A stretch of DNA of 64,000 nt, from the NCBI RefSeq assembly GCF_905475345.1, contig NC_066597.1:5117001-5181000 (forward strand). The letters run 5' to 3'. Made by a program: the position numbers and the translations under genes. Below are positions 1 through 10,686 of this stretch, one piece after another. The notes beneath the pieces were generated by a model that searched no databases, was not told the DNA's origin, and saw nothing but the letters and a program-made list of their open reading frames with translations. The stretch's first letter is position 1, and each line of letters starts with the position of its first letter. Origin of the DNA: Vespula vulgaris. Lineage: Eukaryota; Arthropoda; Insecta; Hymenoptera; Vespidae.

Positions 1-274
1 GCGTGTGCGTATATATGTATATATGTGCGGACTTGTAGAAGACCTTTTATCCATTCGAACTGTTTAATGGATAGATAATGGACAGCTGGGATTACGATTT
101 GTTACGTAGTCACGTAATTTCATGCTTCGTCTATACTACTAACTCGAGTATTACAGGAGGAATTATATGAAAAATGAAAATTAAAAAGGGAAATTTATGG
201 TAATAGGCTGGGTAATAAGTGAAATTTTCATTATTTCATTATTTTATATCTAAATAAAAGACCGCAGTATTTTT

Positions 275-276
<2 letters not shown>

Positions 277-317
<41 letters not shown>

Positions 318-319
318 TT

Positions 320-366
<47 letters not shown>
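277..366. repeat. (AT)n microsatellite, two blocks
   Basis: Two perfect AT dinucleotide blocks are split by a short AAAAGATTTCTTT interruption. They abut the left arm of the foldback that starts at 369. Confidence 0.95.
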
Positions 367-368
<2 letters not shown>

Positions 369-369
<1 letters not shown>

Positions 370-556
370 AAACAACAAAAATATTGACTCGATTAATAAT
401 TTAATTAATAAATTTTGTAGTATATACTTTTTATCTAAATAAATAATATCGTTTATATATATATATGTATATATAATTTATTATTTATCTAGATAAAAAA
501 TATATGTACTACAAAATTTATTAGACTATTAATCGAGTCAATATATTTGTTATTTC
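369..556. repeat. long imperfect inverted repeat (foldback)
   Basis: The left arm (369-447) and right arm (480-556) are near reverse complements. Both carry the 12-mer GACTCGATTAAT or its complement, the ACAAAATTTATTA block and the TTTATCTAGATAAA-type block. Only a few mismatches and small indels separate them. The spacer (448-479) is TA-rich. This could be a snap-back miniature element or a slippage-generated hairpin. No coding capacity is present and I could not define target-site duplications. Confidence 0.8.
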
Positions 557-2464
557 CTCTTAATTAACATCATTGTCGAAAATTTCAGATAATCATTCAA
601 CTTTTCAATTAGCTAGTCCATAAATCATTTGCGTTCGTTATCTACGAATATTTATATTCGCACGTTTTCTTCTTTTTCCTTTTCATTACTGGATCGTTTC
701 ATACGTTTAATATATGAATATTTAGCAAGTAATCTTCATACGTTCGACGAACATATTTGGCATTGCAGTTACATCGTGCGCGGGACTCTTTACATCCCCA
801 CCTTCTCTCTCTCTCCCTCTTTTGCTCTTGCTCTTGCTCTCTCGACTACTCGACAGCACCCAGGCGCATTATAATGGGCCGACTAGGTGCTGGCTGACCT
901 AAAATATGCCAAGTACATGTGCCCTGTTAGAGCCAACCACCTACTACTAACACCCCTTCTATGTACCTATCTCTCTTTCTCTCTCTCTCTCTCTCACTCA
1001 TTCACTCACTCTCTCTCTTTCGTTCTCTTTCTATCTTATTCTCCTTCTATCCTTTTCATTCTTTATGTGGCCTTCCAGAGCGACCTTCCCTTTCTCTTCT
1101 CTTTACGACTACCCTTAGAGACCGACCGAGATAGAGTGAACGCGCTATCGCACGTTTCCTCGCATAAACAGACGATATTTTCGTTGTCTCGCGTATGTCT
1201 GCGTTTGCAGGAGGGAAAAATACTGCATTTTTCGATCCTAAGGGATGTTCATTAAACATTCGAGTAAAGATGTTTTGTTTATTAATTAAAAAAGGAAGAA
1301 AATGTCATGATCGTACGAAATATATAATCATTTATTATTTCACTTTTTCCGATGTATTTGTTCAAAATAGATTAATTCAAGAAGTCAAATGTTAGTTATT
1401 TTAAAATTCTTCACATCGTTTTCGTAAAAAAGGGATAAAAAAAGAAAAGGAGATTGCTTTCTCTCGCAACTGAATGTACGGATATATCTATATGTCTGTC
1501 TGTGTGTGTATGTATGTGTATCTATAGTGCGAGTAATAAGGATATTCTCTAACGAGCCTCGCAACGCTTCTCTATTCTCTTCCACTCGTAGAGATATTTT
1601 CTTCAGGCTTGTACTTGGGAAAATGAGAGTACTGCTTCGCGTAGAAAAAGAGTGTGAGAGACAGAGAACCAGAGAGAGAAAAAGAGAGAGAGAGAGAGAG
1701 AGAGAGAGGGAGCGAAGTCGAAAGTGAAAGAGTAGAAGGGAGGATCTCAAGGCAACATCATGGATCGTTCCTCGTTTCTCTCAAAATCCACAATAATCTT
1801 TTCTCACTGCGTGCTTCCGGAAAGGATGAGAGTCCTCGTCCAGACTATCGGCTATCGTTTCACACCCAGGTAGTTTGTCGCAACTCTCAATGTGACACCC
1901 GTTATATTCTCGACCTCGATGGCCACCGTAGGTATCGTTGCAAGCGCATTCTCGAGAAAGGTTACGGTTTTATGGACAATATTTCTTACACGCCCATGTA
2001 CATTTTCATTGTTTCTTATCCTACTCATACTTTACCGCTATCTTTATTTTCTCTTTTTTTTCTCTTTTTTTTTTCTTTTCCGTCGTCGGTGTCGTTCAAA
2101 GGGTATAAACAGTTCATCCATCTAATAGATCTCTCGATACTTATACTGTAATGATCGTAGTGCTGTCACGATACGAGAAGGAGAGAAAGAAAAGAAAAAA
2201 AAAAATATATATATATATAATTTGGTAAGTCGAAAGAAGATAAAGGAGAAATACTCGCAATTCGTGGGTTGGCTCACGAGACGCGTTAATGTTTATTGTG
2301 AATTATAATGGCTCTTTTAAGGATTTCTTTCTGGCCGGTGTTACGAGGCAGTAATGGGTACGACCTACGTGATTCATGTTTACGTTGCTTTTTGAGAGGG
2401 TAGACGTTCGAAGGGAGATTGTAAAAATGTCTTATCTGACGTAACCAACCCCTTGTTGGAAAGA

Positions 2465-2504
<40 letters not shown>

Positions 2505-3031
2505 TTCTCTCTCCTCTTTCTTTCTCTCTTTTTTCTTTTTTCTTTTTTCTTTCGTTTTTCTCGTCGATCATATCGTACGATAAACTCTACCTCGTTCTCC
2601 TCTACCTCGTTCTTTATTGTCGCTTCGAACGTTTATCCTCGCGTTTGTCGCGCTATTTCATCGTTTTTCATTTTTCAGTTAGGGTCGACCTTCATAAGAT
2701 CGATGATCTTCGATTAGGTTAAAAGAGTATCGTTTACGTAACGTTTCTTATTTTCTTTCTTCTTTTCTAACAATGTTTTTCTCTCTGTTTTCTCTACTTT
2801 TATCTAAGTGGCGTTATTTTTTCATTCTTTTTTTTTCAAACTTGTCCATGAACGTAATTACGAGAAACAACGGCGGACTCGAGCGTGAAACCGCCCTTAC
2901 ACGCGCGGTGCTGCTTGTACTCGGTTTTATCTACTTTAGATAGAGCTCTGTGCGACTTTGAAATTTACGCTCTATACAACTTTAATTAGATAGAAACGCT
3001 CGCTCGAGCTTACGTATACGCTATGCCCATG

Positions 3032-3034
<3 letters not shown>

Positions 3035-3100
<66 letters not shown>
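3035..3100. repeat. (AG)n microsatellite
   Basis: Perfect AG dinucleotide run of about 66 bp ending in a G-run. Confidence 0.95.
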
Positions 3101-3106
<6 letters not shown>

Positions 3107-3180
3107 AGGTGGAGCAGGTAACAAAAACGAGCTGCAAAATTCGCGAATTCTCGTTCTACCGCAAAACTTGCATCGATCCG

Positions 3181-3181
<1 letters not shown>

Positions 3182-3224
<43 letters not shown>

Positions 3225-3440
3225 TTCTCTCTTTCATTTTCTCTCCTTCTCTTTCTCTTTCTCTTTCTGTTTCTTTCTCTCTTTCATTTTCTCTCTTTCT
3301 CTTTCTCTTTCTCTTTCTGTTTCTTTCTTTCTCTCTCTCTCTCTCTTTCTTTTTATCTCTCTCTTTCTCTTTCTTTTTCCTTTCTTCTTTCATTCTTTTT
3401 TTTTCTCTCTCTCTCTCTCTTTTTCTCCCTTTCTCTCTCC
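3182..3440. repeat. (CT)n / CTTT pyrimidine tract
   Basis: A homopyrimidine tract of about 260 bp built of CT and CTTT units. A nested longer unit (CTCTTTCATTTTCTCT-like) recurs several times. Together with the opposite-strand purine tract at 3035 it makes a purine/pyrimidine pair about 80 bp apart that could form a hairpin. Confidence 0.9.
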
Positions 3441-5937
3441 GTCTTATTCATTCTACAGTAGCAAAAGCGGAAAAATCGAGGAAATGATTCACGCTATGCG
3501 ATACGAATACCAACATCCAGTCCGTTTTTATTTATACCTTTCCTTTCCCTTCCGCGCCAGTAATCACGCTAAGAATAGTTTTCACGATACTGCTAAGAGT
3601 TTCATCCCTTTTCTTCTCGAACAAAATTTTTCCGAGAAACCAAATTCTCAAGTTTTAAGAAAACGTGTCACGGAGGAACTGTCGAAAATAATTCCTCGAT
3701 GGTGATTGATCTTTTTCGCTAATAATAGAAATTAGAAATATTTTTATCGGAATTTTATGTTTTTACGGTATGATATATCACTATGTCGTTTTTTATACCT
3801 TTATTGTTAACACATTAATATTTTATTCCTAACTATACTTAACAAATAGTAAATTATCTTTTTGTATCATATATTTTTATGAGTATTCTTGTCTTTTGTA
3901 AATCGAGAAATAGTATAATCAAAGGTAAACTATTTACGAAACAGATTTTAATCAGTTATCATCACTGTTTATTGCTTTTTACTCGTATAATAATTTCATT
4001 CTCTGTATTTTCATCATTCTATATTACAAAAAGATATTCTATATTACAGAAATTAATATCAAAATCGCTTGAAAACCCCTTCATTTAGTCCATAATTCTT
4101 TTATATCTTTTTCTTATAGGTATGATAATTTTATTTTTATATTTGTCAACTTCGCATTACGTAATTAGATATTTATCATTACTTAATATCCTTGATAAAT
4201 CGTTTACAAAATATTTCTGTAATATTATCGATATGCTCTTTCATTATTTATATTTAAAGGATTTAAAAAAATTAATTTACGTAAATAATAGATCAAAAAA
4301 CTTGTAAAAAAAATTATTAGAAAATTACGTTTTCAACAATAGCAAAAAAAGAATGAAAGGGAAAGTAACAAAATAACGTCTTGACATTTATCTCACTTAG
4401 TTTTAGCTTTTAGAATAAGAAAATAATCGATTACTAGAAATACGAATTTGACTTTATAGTAGTTGTATGCGCAAAATTCGAAACGCGATTAGGATTCATG
4501 CGGTACTTCTCGCTTGAGAATCATTCTCATCAGAGGGCAACTACGAAAGGAAGTGGATAGAGATGAAAAGGGAAGGGGGGATACGTGCTTATAAAAGCAT
4601 ATACACACACATACATCCACGCGCACGCACGCATATACAAATTCAAGAAAGTTTTGATCCTTGGACAAACGGCAACTCCTGTCGCGTTCATTCGCAAAGT
4701 TTAAGACGCTTCGCTTTCGTGATTACGTGACGCTTCATCTTAACGAGAAGAGGACGAAAAGGGTGAAGAGGAAAGGAGAGAATATCTTCTGTTACGAGAG
4801 AACAAAGTTACAAATTTCGATCTTTTCGATGAGAACATCGACATTTTCAACACTTACATACGTATACCTATATATTCCGACATAATAAAAGTGTTTATCG
4901 TATACAATAAATGTTCGAAAATTTGTTAAATCATTAAATAAAATCAGCTAAATTTTCAATTGAAACGTTAATCTTTTAATCAATTAATTCGTTATGGAAA
5001 TTTGACTACTTTCGTAATAACAGAAAATAAGTAAATAATTTATGTTATATAGTTCTCAATTCTTCATTATAAGATTCATTGATATATCAAAAATTTCTTG
5101 TTTGCGTTTGTATTATCTTTTCTTTTGTAATTTAAATCAATTTCACACTTTCATATTTACAAATTGATAGTCTCCTCGGTTAACAGATCAAATAAATTTT
5201 TACTTTTGTATATTATCTTTTTATTTTACGTTTTGATTATGACTTAGATATTAAAATGTAATTAAAATTAAAGAAGAGAGAGAGAGAGAGAGAAAGAGAT
5301 CAAAATCTTCTTTTGTCGGATCACTGGAGATCTCTTTGAGAGCTTGACAGACGACATATAACAGGAGAATCATTCCGTTTATTTTCAAAATCACCCTTGA
5401 TTGATAATAAATCGTTCTTGAATTTCAATTAGTTATCCCTCTTTTTGAGAATACGAAACTCTCCATCCGAGCAATTTGCAAAGGATAGAGAGAAGTCAAT
5501 GAGTACTTACTCCTTCAATGAGAGGAGAGGGATTGGATAGGATGGACTGGAATGAGGGAGAGGTCTTTAACATCTGATACATAGAGTAGTAGACGTATTC
5601 GTGCAAATTACGATGATCAGCTATCGCTATTCAGTGTGCTCGTTTGATCGTCGATCGAATGTAACTTTGAAGTGCATTCAACTTCTATTTCTCTCTCTCT
5701 CTCTCTTTCTCTATCTCTGTCTCTGTCTCTCTTTCTTGGATATCTTTCTCAGTTGAAGATATTTTAGCCTGCAATATCTTCTCCCATGTAACGGATTATT
5801 GAACCTAAAGCTGCTCGAAAAGATAGCTTCGCTTCTCGAGCAACATTATTTCGTTCGTTGGTTTGACTCGTTCAATGTTACTTACTACTAGAGTATTATA
5901 GCAATCGAAGGAGTTTATCATCACTGAACTATTATAA

Positions 5938-5940
<3 letters not shown>

Positions 5941-6003
<63 letters not shown>
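5941..6003. repeat. compound (TG)n(TA)n microsatellite
   Basis: A perfect TG run passes directly into a perfect TA run. It is intronic. Confidence 0.95.
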
Positions 6004-6006
<3 letters not shown>

Positions 6007-6259
6007 AGTATATATTGAAAACTAACGTAATGTTTTTATTAAAGTGTTACGATTTTAATTTAGGTGAATAAATAATTAATATTTAATATATTAATAACTA
6101 ATCTAATAATATGTAATAAACTTTTATTTATTATTCATAAATCATTTTGTAGATCTAAAATCGTACATAGATCAGTCGGAATAAATATCAGTAGTGTGTG
6201 ACAAGCAAAAAGGTCAGAGTATATTCTCGAAATCCATAGTTTCGAGTATTCGAGGCATA

Positions 6260-6268
6260 TGACCTTGA
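6260..6268 (-). promoter_or_regulatory. possible FTZ-F1/ERR-type nuclear receptor monomer site
   Basis: The + strand reads TGACCTTGA, the exact complement of the TCAAGGTCA half-site bound by monomeric nuclear receptors such as FTZ-F1 and ERR. A 9-mer is expected by chance in a window of this size at an appreciable rate, so it is only a candidate. It lies in a slightly GC-richer intronic patch (6200-6400). Confidence 0.25.
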
Positions 6269-7227
6269 ACGTTGAGACCTGAAAGAAGATGTTACCAACG
6301 ATGTAAATGGGATTTCGATGTTCTAATGTCGAACATAAAGTTCTGCTAGCGGCGATAAGTAGGCTATTTCCGGCTTTACACTCCGGCCTAGGAAATTTCC
6401 GATAAGAGAAATATAATTATCGGACAAACCGCAAAGTGCAGGAGGAGACCTACATTAACTCGATCTCTTCTCTCTCTCTCTCTCTTTGGATGAACTCGCT
6501 TATAACCTGATTAGCAGAGACGTATAGTAACTTTACTCGATGCGAAGCTTTTGTTGCCATCAAACACGCGCGTCAATAAGTACGTGTCGTTAATGTCGAC
6601 AACACAAGCTCATAATAGGATTACAAGGTGTATCGGTGTATATCCCATGAAAGTGGATATGGACGTGCGTATATTACGATTCGATGAAATCGAACCGGAT
6701 TAAATCTTTTTACACGCATCTCTTACGAATTTCATCGAAAGTTCTTCGATAAAAACTCTTCCTTGTTAATACGGAATTCATTCGTAACGAATTTACGTGG
6801 GACGTGTTACATGTCAATGATATTTATAGATTTTATATATTCATCCTACGTAAAAAGTATTCATTTTATTTTTATCATACCTTCCATTCTCGCAACGAAT
6901 TTTAGAAATATTTTCTAAAATGGAAAAAATGGATCGAACGAGAGTCATGGATCTATAAGAGTTTCTTGTCACGTGATATTAGACGACGATAGGGGATGAT
7001 GAAAAATTCAGGAGAGAGTTCGTGAGATATATTATCGATCGAAATGAATCTGCGCGTTCGCAGAGATGCGGAATTCAGCAGCAATAACCGTTGCTACGCG
7101 GTGGTGGCTAATAATAATGGAGCGAGCAACCGAGCGAGCAGTAGGAGTAGAAGAAAATAGTGCAACAAGTGCAGAAAGCTGCAGTAGCGACAGCTGTGGC
7201 GTAACGTGCCGCTAGCACCACCGGCTC

Positions 7228-7254
7228 GAACATCCGCTTTCTCTCTCTCTCTTT

Positions 7255-7324
<70 letters not shown>
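7228..7324. repeat. (CT)n microsatellite
   Basis: A CT run of about 97 bp with one short interruption, intronic, about 690 bp upstream of the first receptor exon. Confidence 0.95.
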
Positions 7325-7328
<4 letters not shown>

Positions 7329-8015
7329 ATAATGGAGAAGCTTTTGCATTATCTTCGCTAAGTTTATTTCTTACTAGTTCCATTTCCTTAGGAATACCGT
7401 CGAATATTCTTCGCGACTTATCTCCTCCTTTTATTCTCTCTCTCTCTCTCTTTCTTTCTGTCCTTCTCTTTCTTTCTTTCTCTTTCACGATAATTTCTTT
7501 GAATGAAATTTATTTGAAGCTTGTCTTTCCTTTCTCCAATTAGAACTTATTGAATTTTCTTGGATCAATGACCGTAAATAAGATCTTCTATCCGATCGAG
7601 ATCTATCTTTGTGAAATTACATATTCGGTTTGCTGTAAAGATTTCTTGCGAATTTTATTGTAATAACAATGATAAGTATATAAGAGTATCTACGTAAGGA
7701 TTTTAGAGCAATACGTACAATTTAACAAAAGAAAAAAAGGAAAAGAAAACTAGTTGAATGAGCTTATTTTTTATTCTCTCTTTCAGACTTATTTCCCTTG
7801 AAATGCGCATTTTAAGAGAAATATATAAGAAGAGAATTAGTATAAATTTAATAGGGTGTTATAAAAAAAAAGAAATGAGATAAATCCTTAGAATGGAGAT
7901 TAATTCAAAGAATGTTCGATATTAAATATGAATTAAATGTGAAGCACTATAATATAAGTGTTCTAAAGGTACCGATGTTGATTCTAACGAGCTTTTGGTT
8001 TAATGTTGTTTTCAG

Positions 8016-8196
8016 TGCCGATGGAAACTACGAGGTAACCATTATGACCAAGGCGATCTTGCACCATTCGGGAAAGGTCCTGTGGAAGCCACCGGCGATC
8101 TATAAATCATTTTGCGAGATCAACGTGGAGTATTTCCCCTTCGACGAGCAGACCTGCTTCATGAAGTTTGGCTCGTGGACTTACGACGGATATACG
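8016..8196 (+). CDS. nAChRalpha1: nAChR alpha subunit, Cys-loop exon (partial gene)
   Basis: This exon encodes about 60 residues of the extracellular domain of a nicotinic acetylcholine receptor alpha subunit, the pore-forming cation channel of cholinergic synapses. The acceptor is TTGTTTTCAG and the donor is ACG|GTAAGT. The exon opens with the last base of a split codon (expected Asn) and ends in phase 0. It reads ADGNYEVTIMTKAI near its start. The 13-residue Cys-loop C-EINVEYFPFDEQT-C follows, then the loop B tryptophan in GSWTYDGY. These are family hallmarks. Reading through the donor meets a stop within a few codons, which supports the exon end. The N-terminal exons are outside the window. 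Assignment to alpha1 rather than alpha3 or alpha4 rests mainly on the downstream exons. Confidence 0.93.
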
Positions 8197-8402
8197 GTAA
8201 GTCCTCGTTCTCCGTAGACGAGCAATTAAGCTTGTTATTAATTATCGTCTAGGTACGGATAGAAAGACAGAGAGAGGGAGAAGGAGAGGAGAGGAGAGGA
8301 GAGGAGAGGGTGGGTGGTTAGGTGGGTTTGAAGAAGAGCAAGTTAGAGAGAACCATGAGACCGTTCGGAAATCGAATTTCCTTTATACCGAGAATGAAAC
8401 TA

Positions 8403-8434
<32 letters not shown>

Positions 8435-9004
8435 TTCTTCTGTATTTCTCTCTTTCTTACACTTACGTTAGAACAAGAACAAATAATTTCAAGAAATGGA
8501 AAATCCTTTTATTTTTGTCGTTCCACCGTTATCCTGAATACTCTTGAGGTTGTTGAAGCAGAATGAAATCGTGGAGATTAGAAAAGAAATAATGTCCGTG
8601 TTTTACAAATTATTATTAATTTTCTAAAACTTAATTAATTGTAAGAGTAAATAATAAAATATCTTGTGATAGTTCGTAATTAAAGTTTGTAATTGATTAA
8701 AAATCGTTTCTGTCTAATGTTATATCAAACGAGAGATTTAGAAAACGTATTATGAGATTGAAATATATAAGTATCTGTTTTTTACGTTAAGGAAAAAGTA
8801 TTAACCACGAAATCCATGGGGGAACGTCAATTCGTTTCTCATTCGTCTTCATCCGACTTAACTCGACTTTTTTCGGTCAGCCCATAAATTTGTCTCCGTA
8901 ACGTTTTCGTTAAATCCACGGAACAAAGTCTGATCCATTTCTTACGTCTTTTGGATCTTAAAAGTAACTCCTTTTTCTTTCTTGATGTACAACCAAGAGA
9001 AAAG

Positions 9005-9056
<52 letters not shown>

Positions 9057-9459
9057 TATATGTATATGTATATGCGTATGTATGTGTATATATACATACA
9101 CCACACACACAGCCATAGGTCTTACTGTCAAGAAGGACCAAGAGACGGAGGTTGAACGCGATTACCCGTAGCCATTCTGATTAAGTTGGAAGCTCAAAGG
9201 TAGTAATCTTCAGAAGCTTCTCAGTGGCGTATCGCATTCAACGGATTATCTCGACGGAATTTCGATTATTCATGTCGTGATCAAAATTTCTTATTCGCAG
9301 CATCATAGCGAAGATTAGTGTATCGAATATAGGATTTTTTCTGGGTGGACAAAGGGGAGGGGGGAAGGAAGTAAAGGTTGATAGAAGAGAATTTAATAAT
9401 CGAATGTAAAGATGAAAATTTTCAGTGGATAACGTTTTTGGCAATCGAATTGATTTCAG
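8197..9459 (+). other. intron between the Cys-loop exon and the TM1-TM3 exon
   Basis: A GT-AG intron of 1,263 bp in phase 0. It contains a GGAGA-type repeat at about 8275-8315, a CT run at about 8401 and a long (CA)n run at 9009-9053 followed by TATG/TGTA repeats. No additional exon is visible. Confidence 0.85.
9009..9053. repeat. (CA)n microsatellite
   Basis: Perfect CA run of about 45 bp, followed by GTATATGTATATG-type repeats to about 9105. Confidence 0.95.
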
Positions 9460-10686
9460 GTCGACCTGCGGCATCTCGCTCAGACCGAAGATTCGAATCG
9501 AATCGATATGGGTATCGATCTGACAGATTATTACATCTCCGTCGAGTGGGACATAATAAAAGTGCCTGCCACGAGGAACGAGGCGTTCTATATTTGCTGC
9601 GAGGAACCGTATCCCGACATAGTGTTCAACATCACCCTACGCCGCAAGACCCTCTTCTACACGGTAAACCTGATAATACCGTGCGTGGGCATATCCTTCC
9701 TCTCGGTGTTGGTGTTTTACCTTCCGAGTGACAGCGGTGAAAAGGTCTCCTTGTCGATTTCGATACTCCTCTCGTTGACGGTGTTTTTCCTCTTGCTCGC
9801 TGAGATAATACCGCCCACGTCATTGACAGTGCCGTTGCTCGGCAAGTATTTGTTGTTTACGATGGTGCTTGTTACTCTTTCGGTTGTAGTGACGATCGCG
9901 GTGTTGAATGTGAACTTTCGGTCACCGGTGACTCACCGTATGGCGAAGTGGGTTCGGATCGTGTTCATTCAGGTGCTCCCGCCATTCCTCCTCATCAAAA
10001 GACCAGACAAAAACGGAGACAATGAAAATGAGGATGATATCAACGGGTTCGACGGTGGTGCTAACAGTGTTGGTACCGGTGTTGGTGATAATGGTGGTAG
10101 AAACGGTGGTGGCGCCGGTAGCTCCCATCATCATCGACTTCATCGTATTCACAACGGGCACGAGCTCGACGACGAGCTCGACGACGTCGTCGACGTGGGC
10201 GACGTCGAAGCACCGAACAGGAAACCGCCCGAGGCTATCCTCACCGATGTGTTCCATGTACAAGAGACTGATAAATACAAGCCGTATAGCGGTAAGAGGT
10301 TCAGCGGCGAATACGAGGTACCTGGATCACATGGTCCACTGGCACACCTCATCGTCGGCCATCATCATCACCATGGCGGTGTTGCTGGCGGTCCTGGTCT
10401 TCCACCACCGAGCTCCTTACCGACCACTGGCCCACCTCCGCCGCCATCACTGAGCAAGCCACCGAGCTTTCATCACGAGCATGTTGCCCCATATTTCGAG
10501 GAACCACTGCCCTCCTTGCCTCTGCCTGGTGCCGACGACGATTTTTTTGGACCGACTAGTCCTGGTTATGCACACGAGGACATCAGTCCCACCTTCGAGA
10601 AGCCGTTGGTACGCCAAATCGAAAAAACCATACATGACGCCCGATTCATCGCACAGCATGCCAAGAACAAGGAAAATTTTGAGAGC
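9460..10686 (+). CDS. nAChRalpha1: nAChR alpha subunit, loop C to cytoplasmic loop exon
   Basis: One 1,227-bp exon (409 codons, phase 0 at both ends) with acceptor TGATTTCAG and donor AGC|GTGAGT. It carries the loop C motif Y-I-C-C-E-E-P-Y with the vicinal cysteines at 9595-9600 that define an alpha subunit, an NIT glycosylation site just before TM1, and TM1 (TLFYTVNLIIPCVGISFLSV). TM2 follows the cation-selectivity GEK motif, and then TM3. After TM3 comes a cytoplasmic loop of about 260 residues with Gly/Asn, His, Asp/Glu and Pro-rich runs. Motifs such as KRFSGEY, SLPLPGADDD, SPTFEKP and ARFIAQH match, from memory, the Drosophila alpha1 (ALS) loop in order. The loop is clearly longer than in that protein. 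The residue before FYICC is Ala where Lys is common. The final stretch (IEKTIHDARFIAQHAKNKENFE) is the amphipathic helix leading into TM4. Confidence 0.92.
10054..10377 (+). repeat. coding trinucleotide-rich tract in the cytoplasmic loop
   Basis: Inside the receptor exon, GGT/GGC and AAC-rich codons give a Gly/Asn stretch (about 10054-10113). CAT codons give a His cluster (about 10126-10150), GAC/GAG codons give an acidic stretch (about 10161-10210), and five His codons in a row lie at 10360-10374. These are in-frame simple-sequence expansions and are likely length-polymorphic. They are inferred to sit in the disordered TM3-TM4 loop. Confidence 0.85.

Larger units (their letters stand above)
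1..8015 (+). other. intron of the nAChR alpha gene (3' part)
   Basis: This stretch lies upstream of the first visible receptor exon and must be intron, because that exon starts in mid-codon at 8016 after a clean acceptor (TTTTCAG). I looked for the exons of the N-terminal ligand-binding half (loop D, loop A, the stretch before the N-A-D-G motif) and saw none, so they lie outside the window. The region holds AT-rich DNA, a foldback at 369-556, several long CT/GA tracts, a (TG)n(TA)n tract at 5941 and a GC-richer patch at about 7080-7225. Reading frames in the CT/GA tracts encode only Ser-Leu or Arg-Glu repeats and are not genes. Confidence 0.75.

Noticed and set aside
629..3705. Many open frames rich in Leu-Ser, Arg-Glu and Phe-Leu in the first 4 kb
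   Set aside because: They arise from CT/GA microsatellites and poly-T tracts. They lack conserved domains and sit inside the receptor intron.
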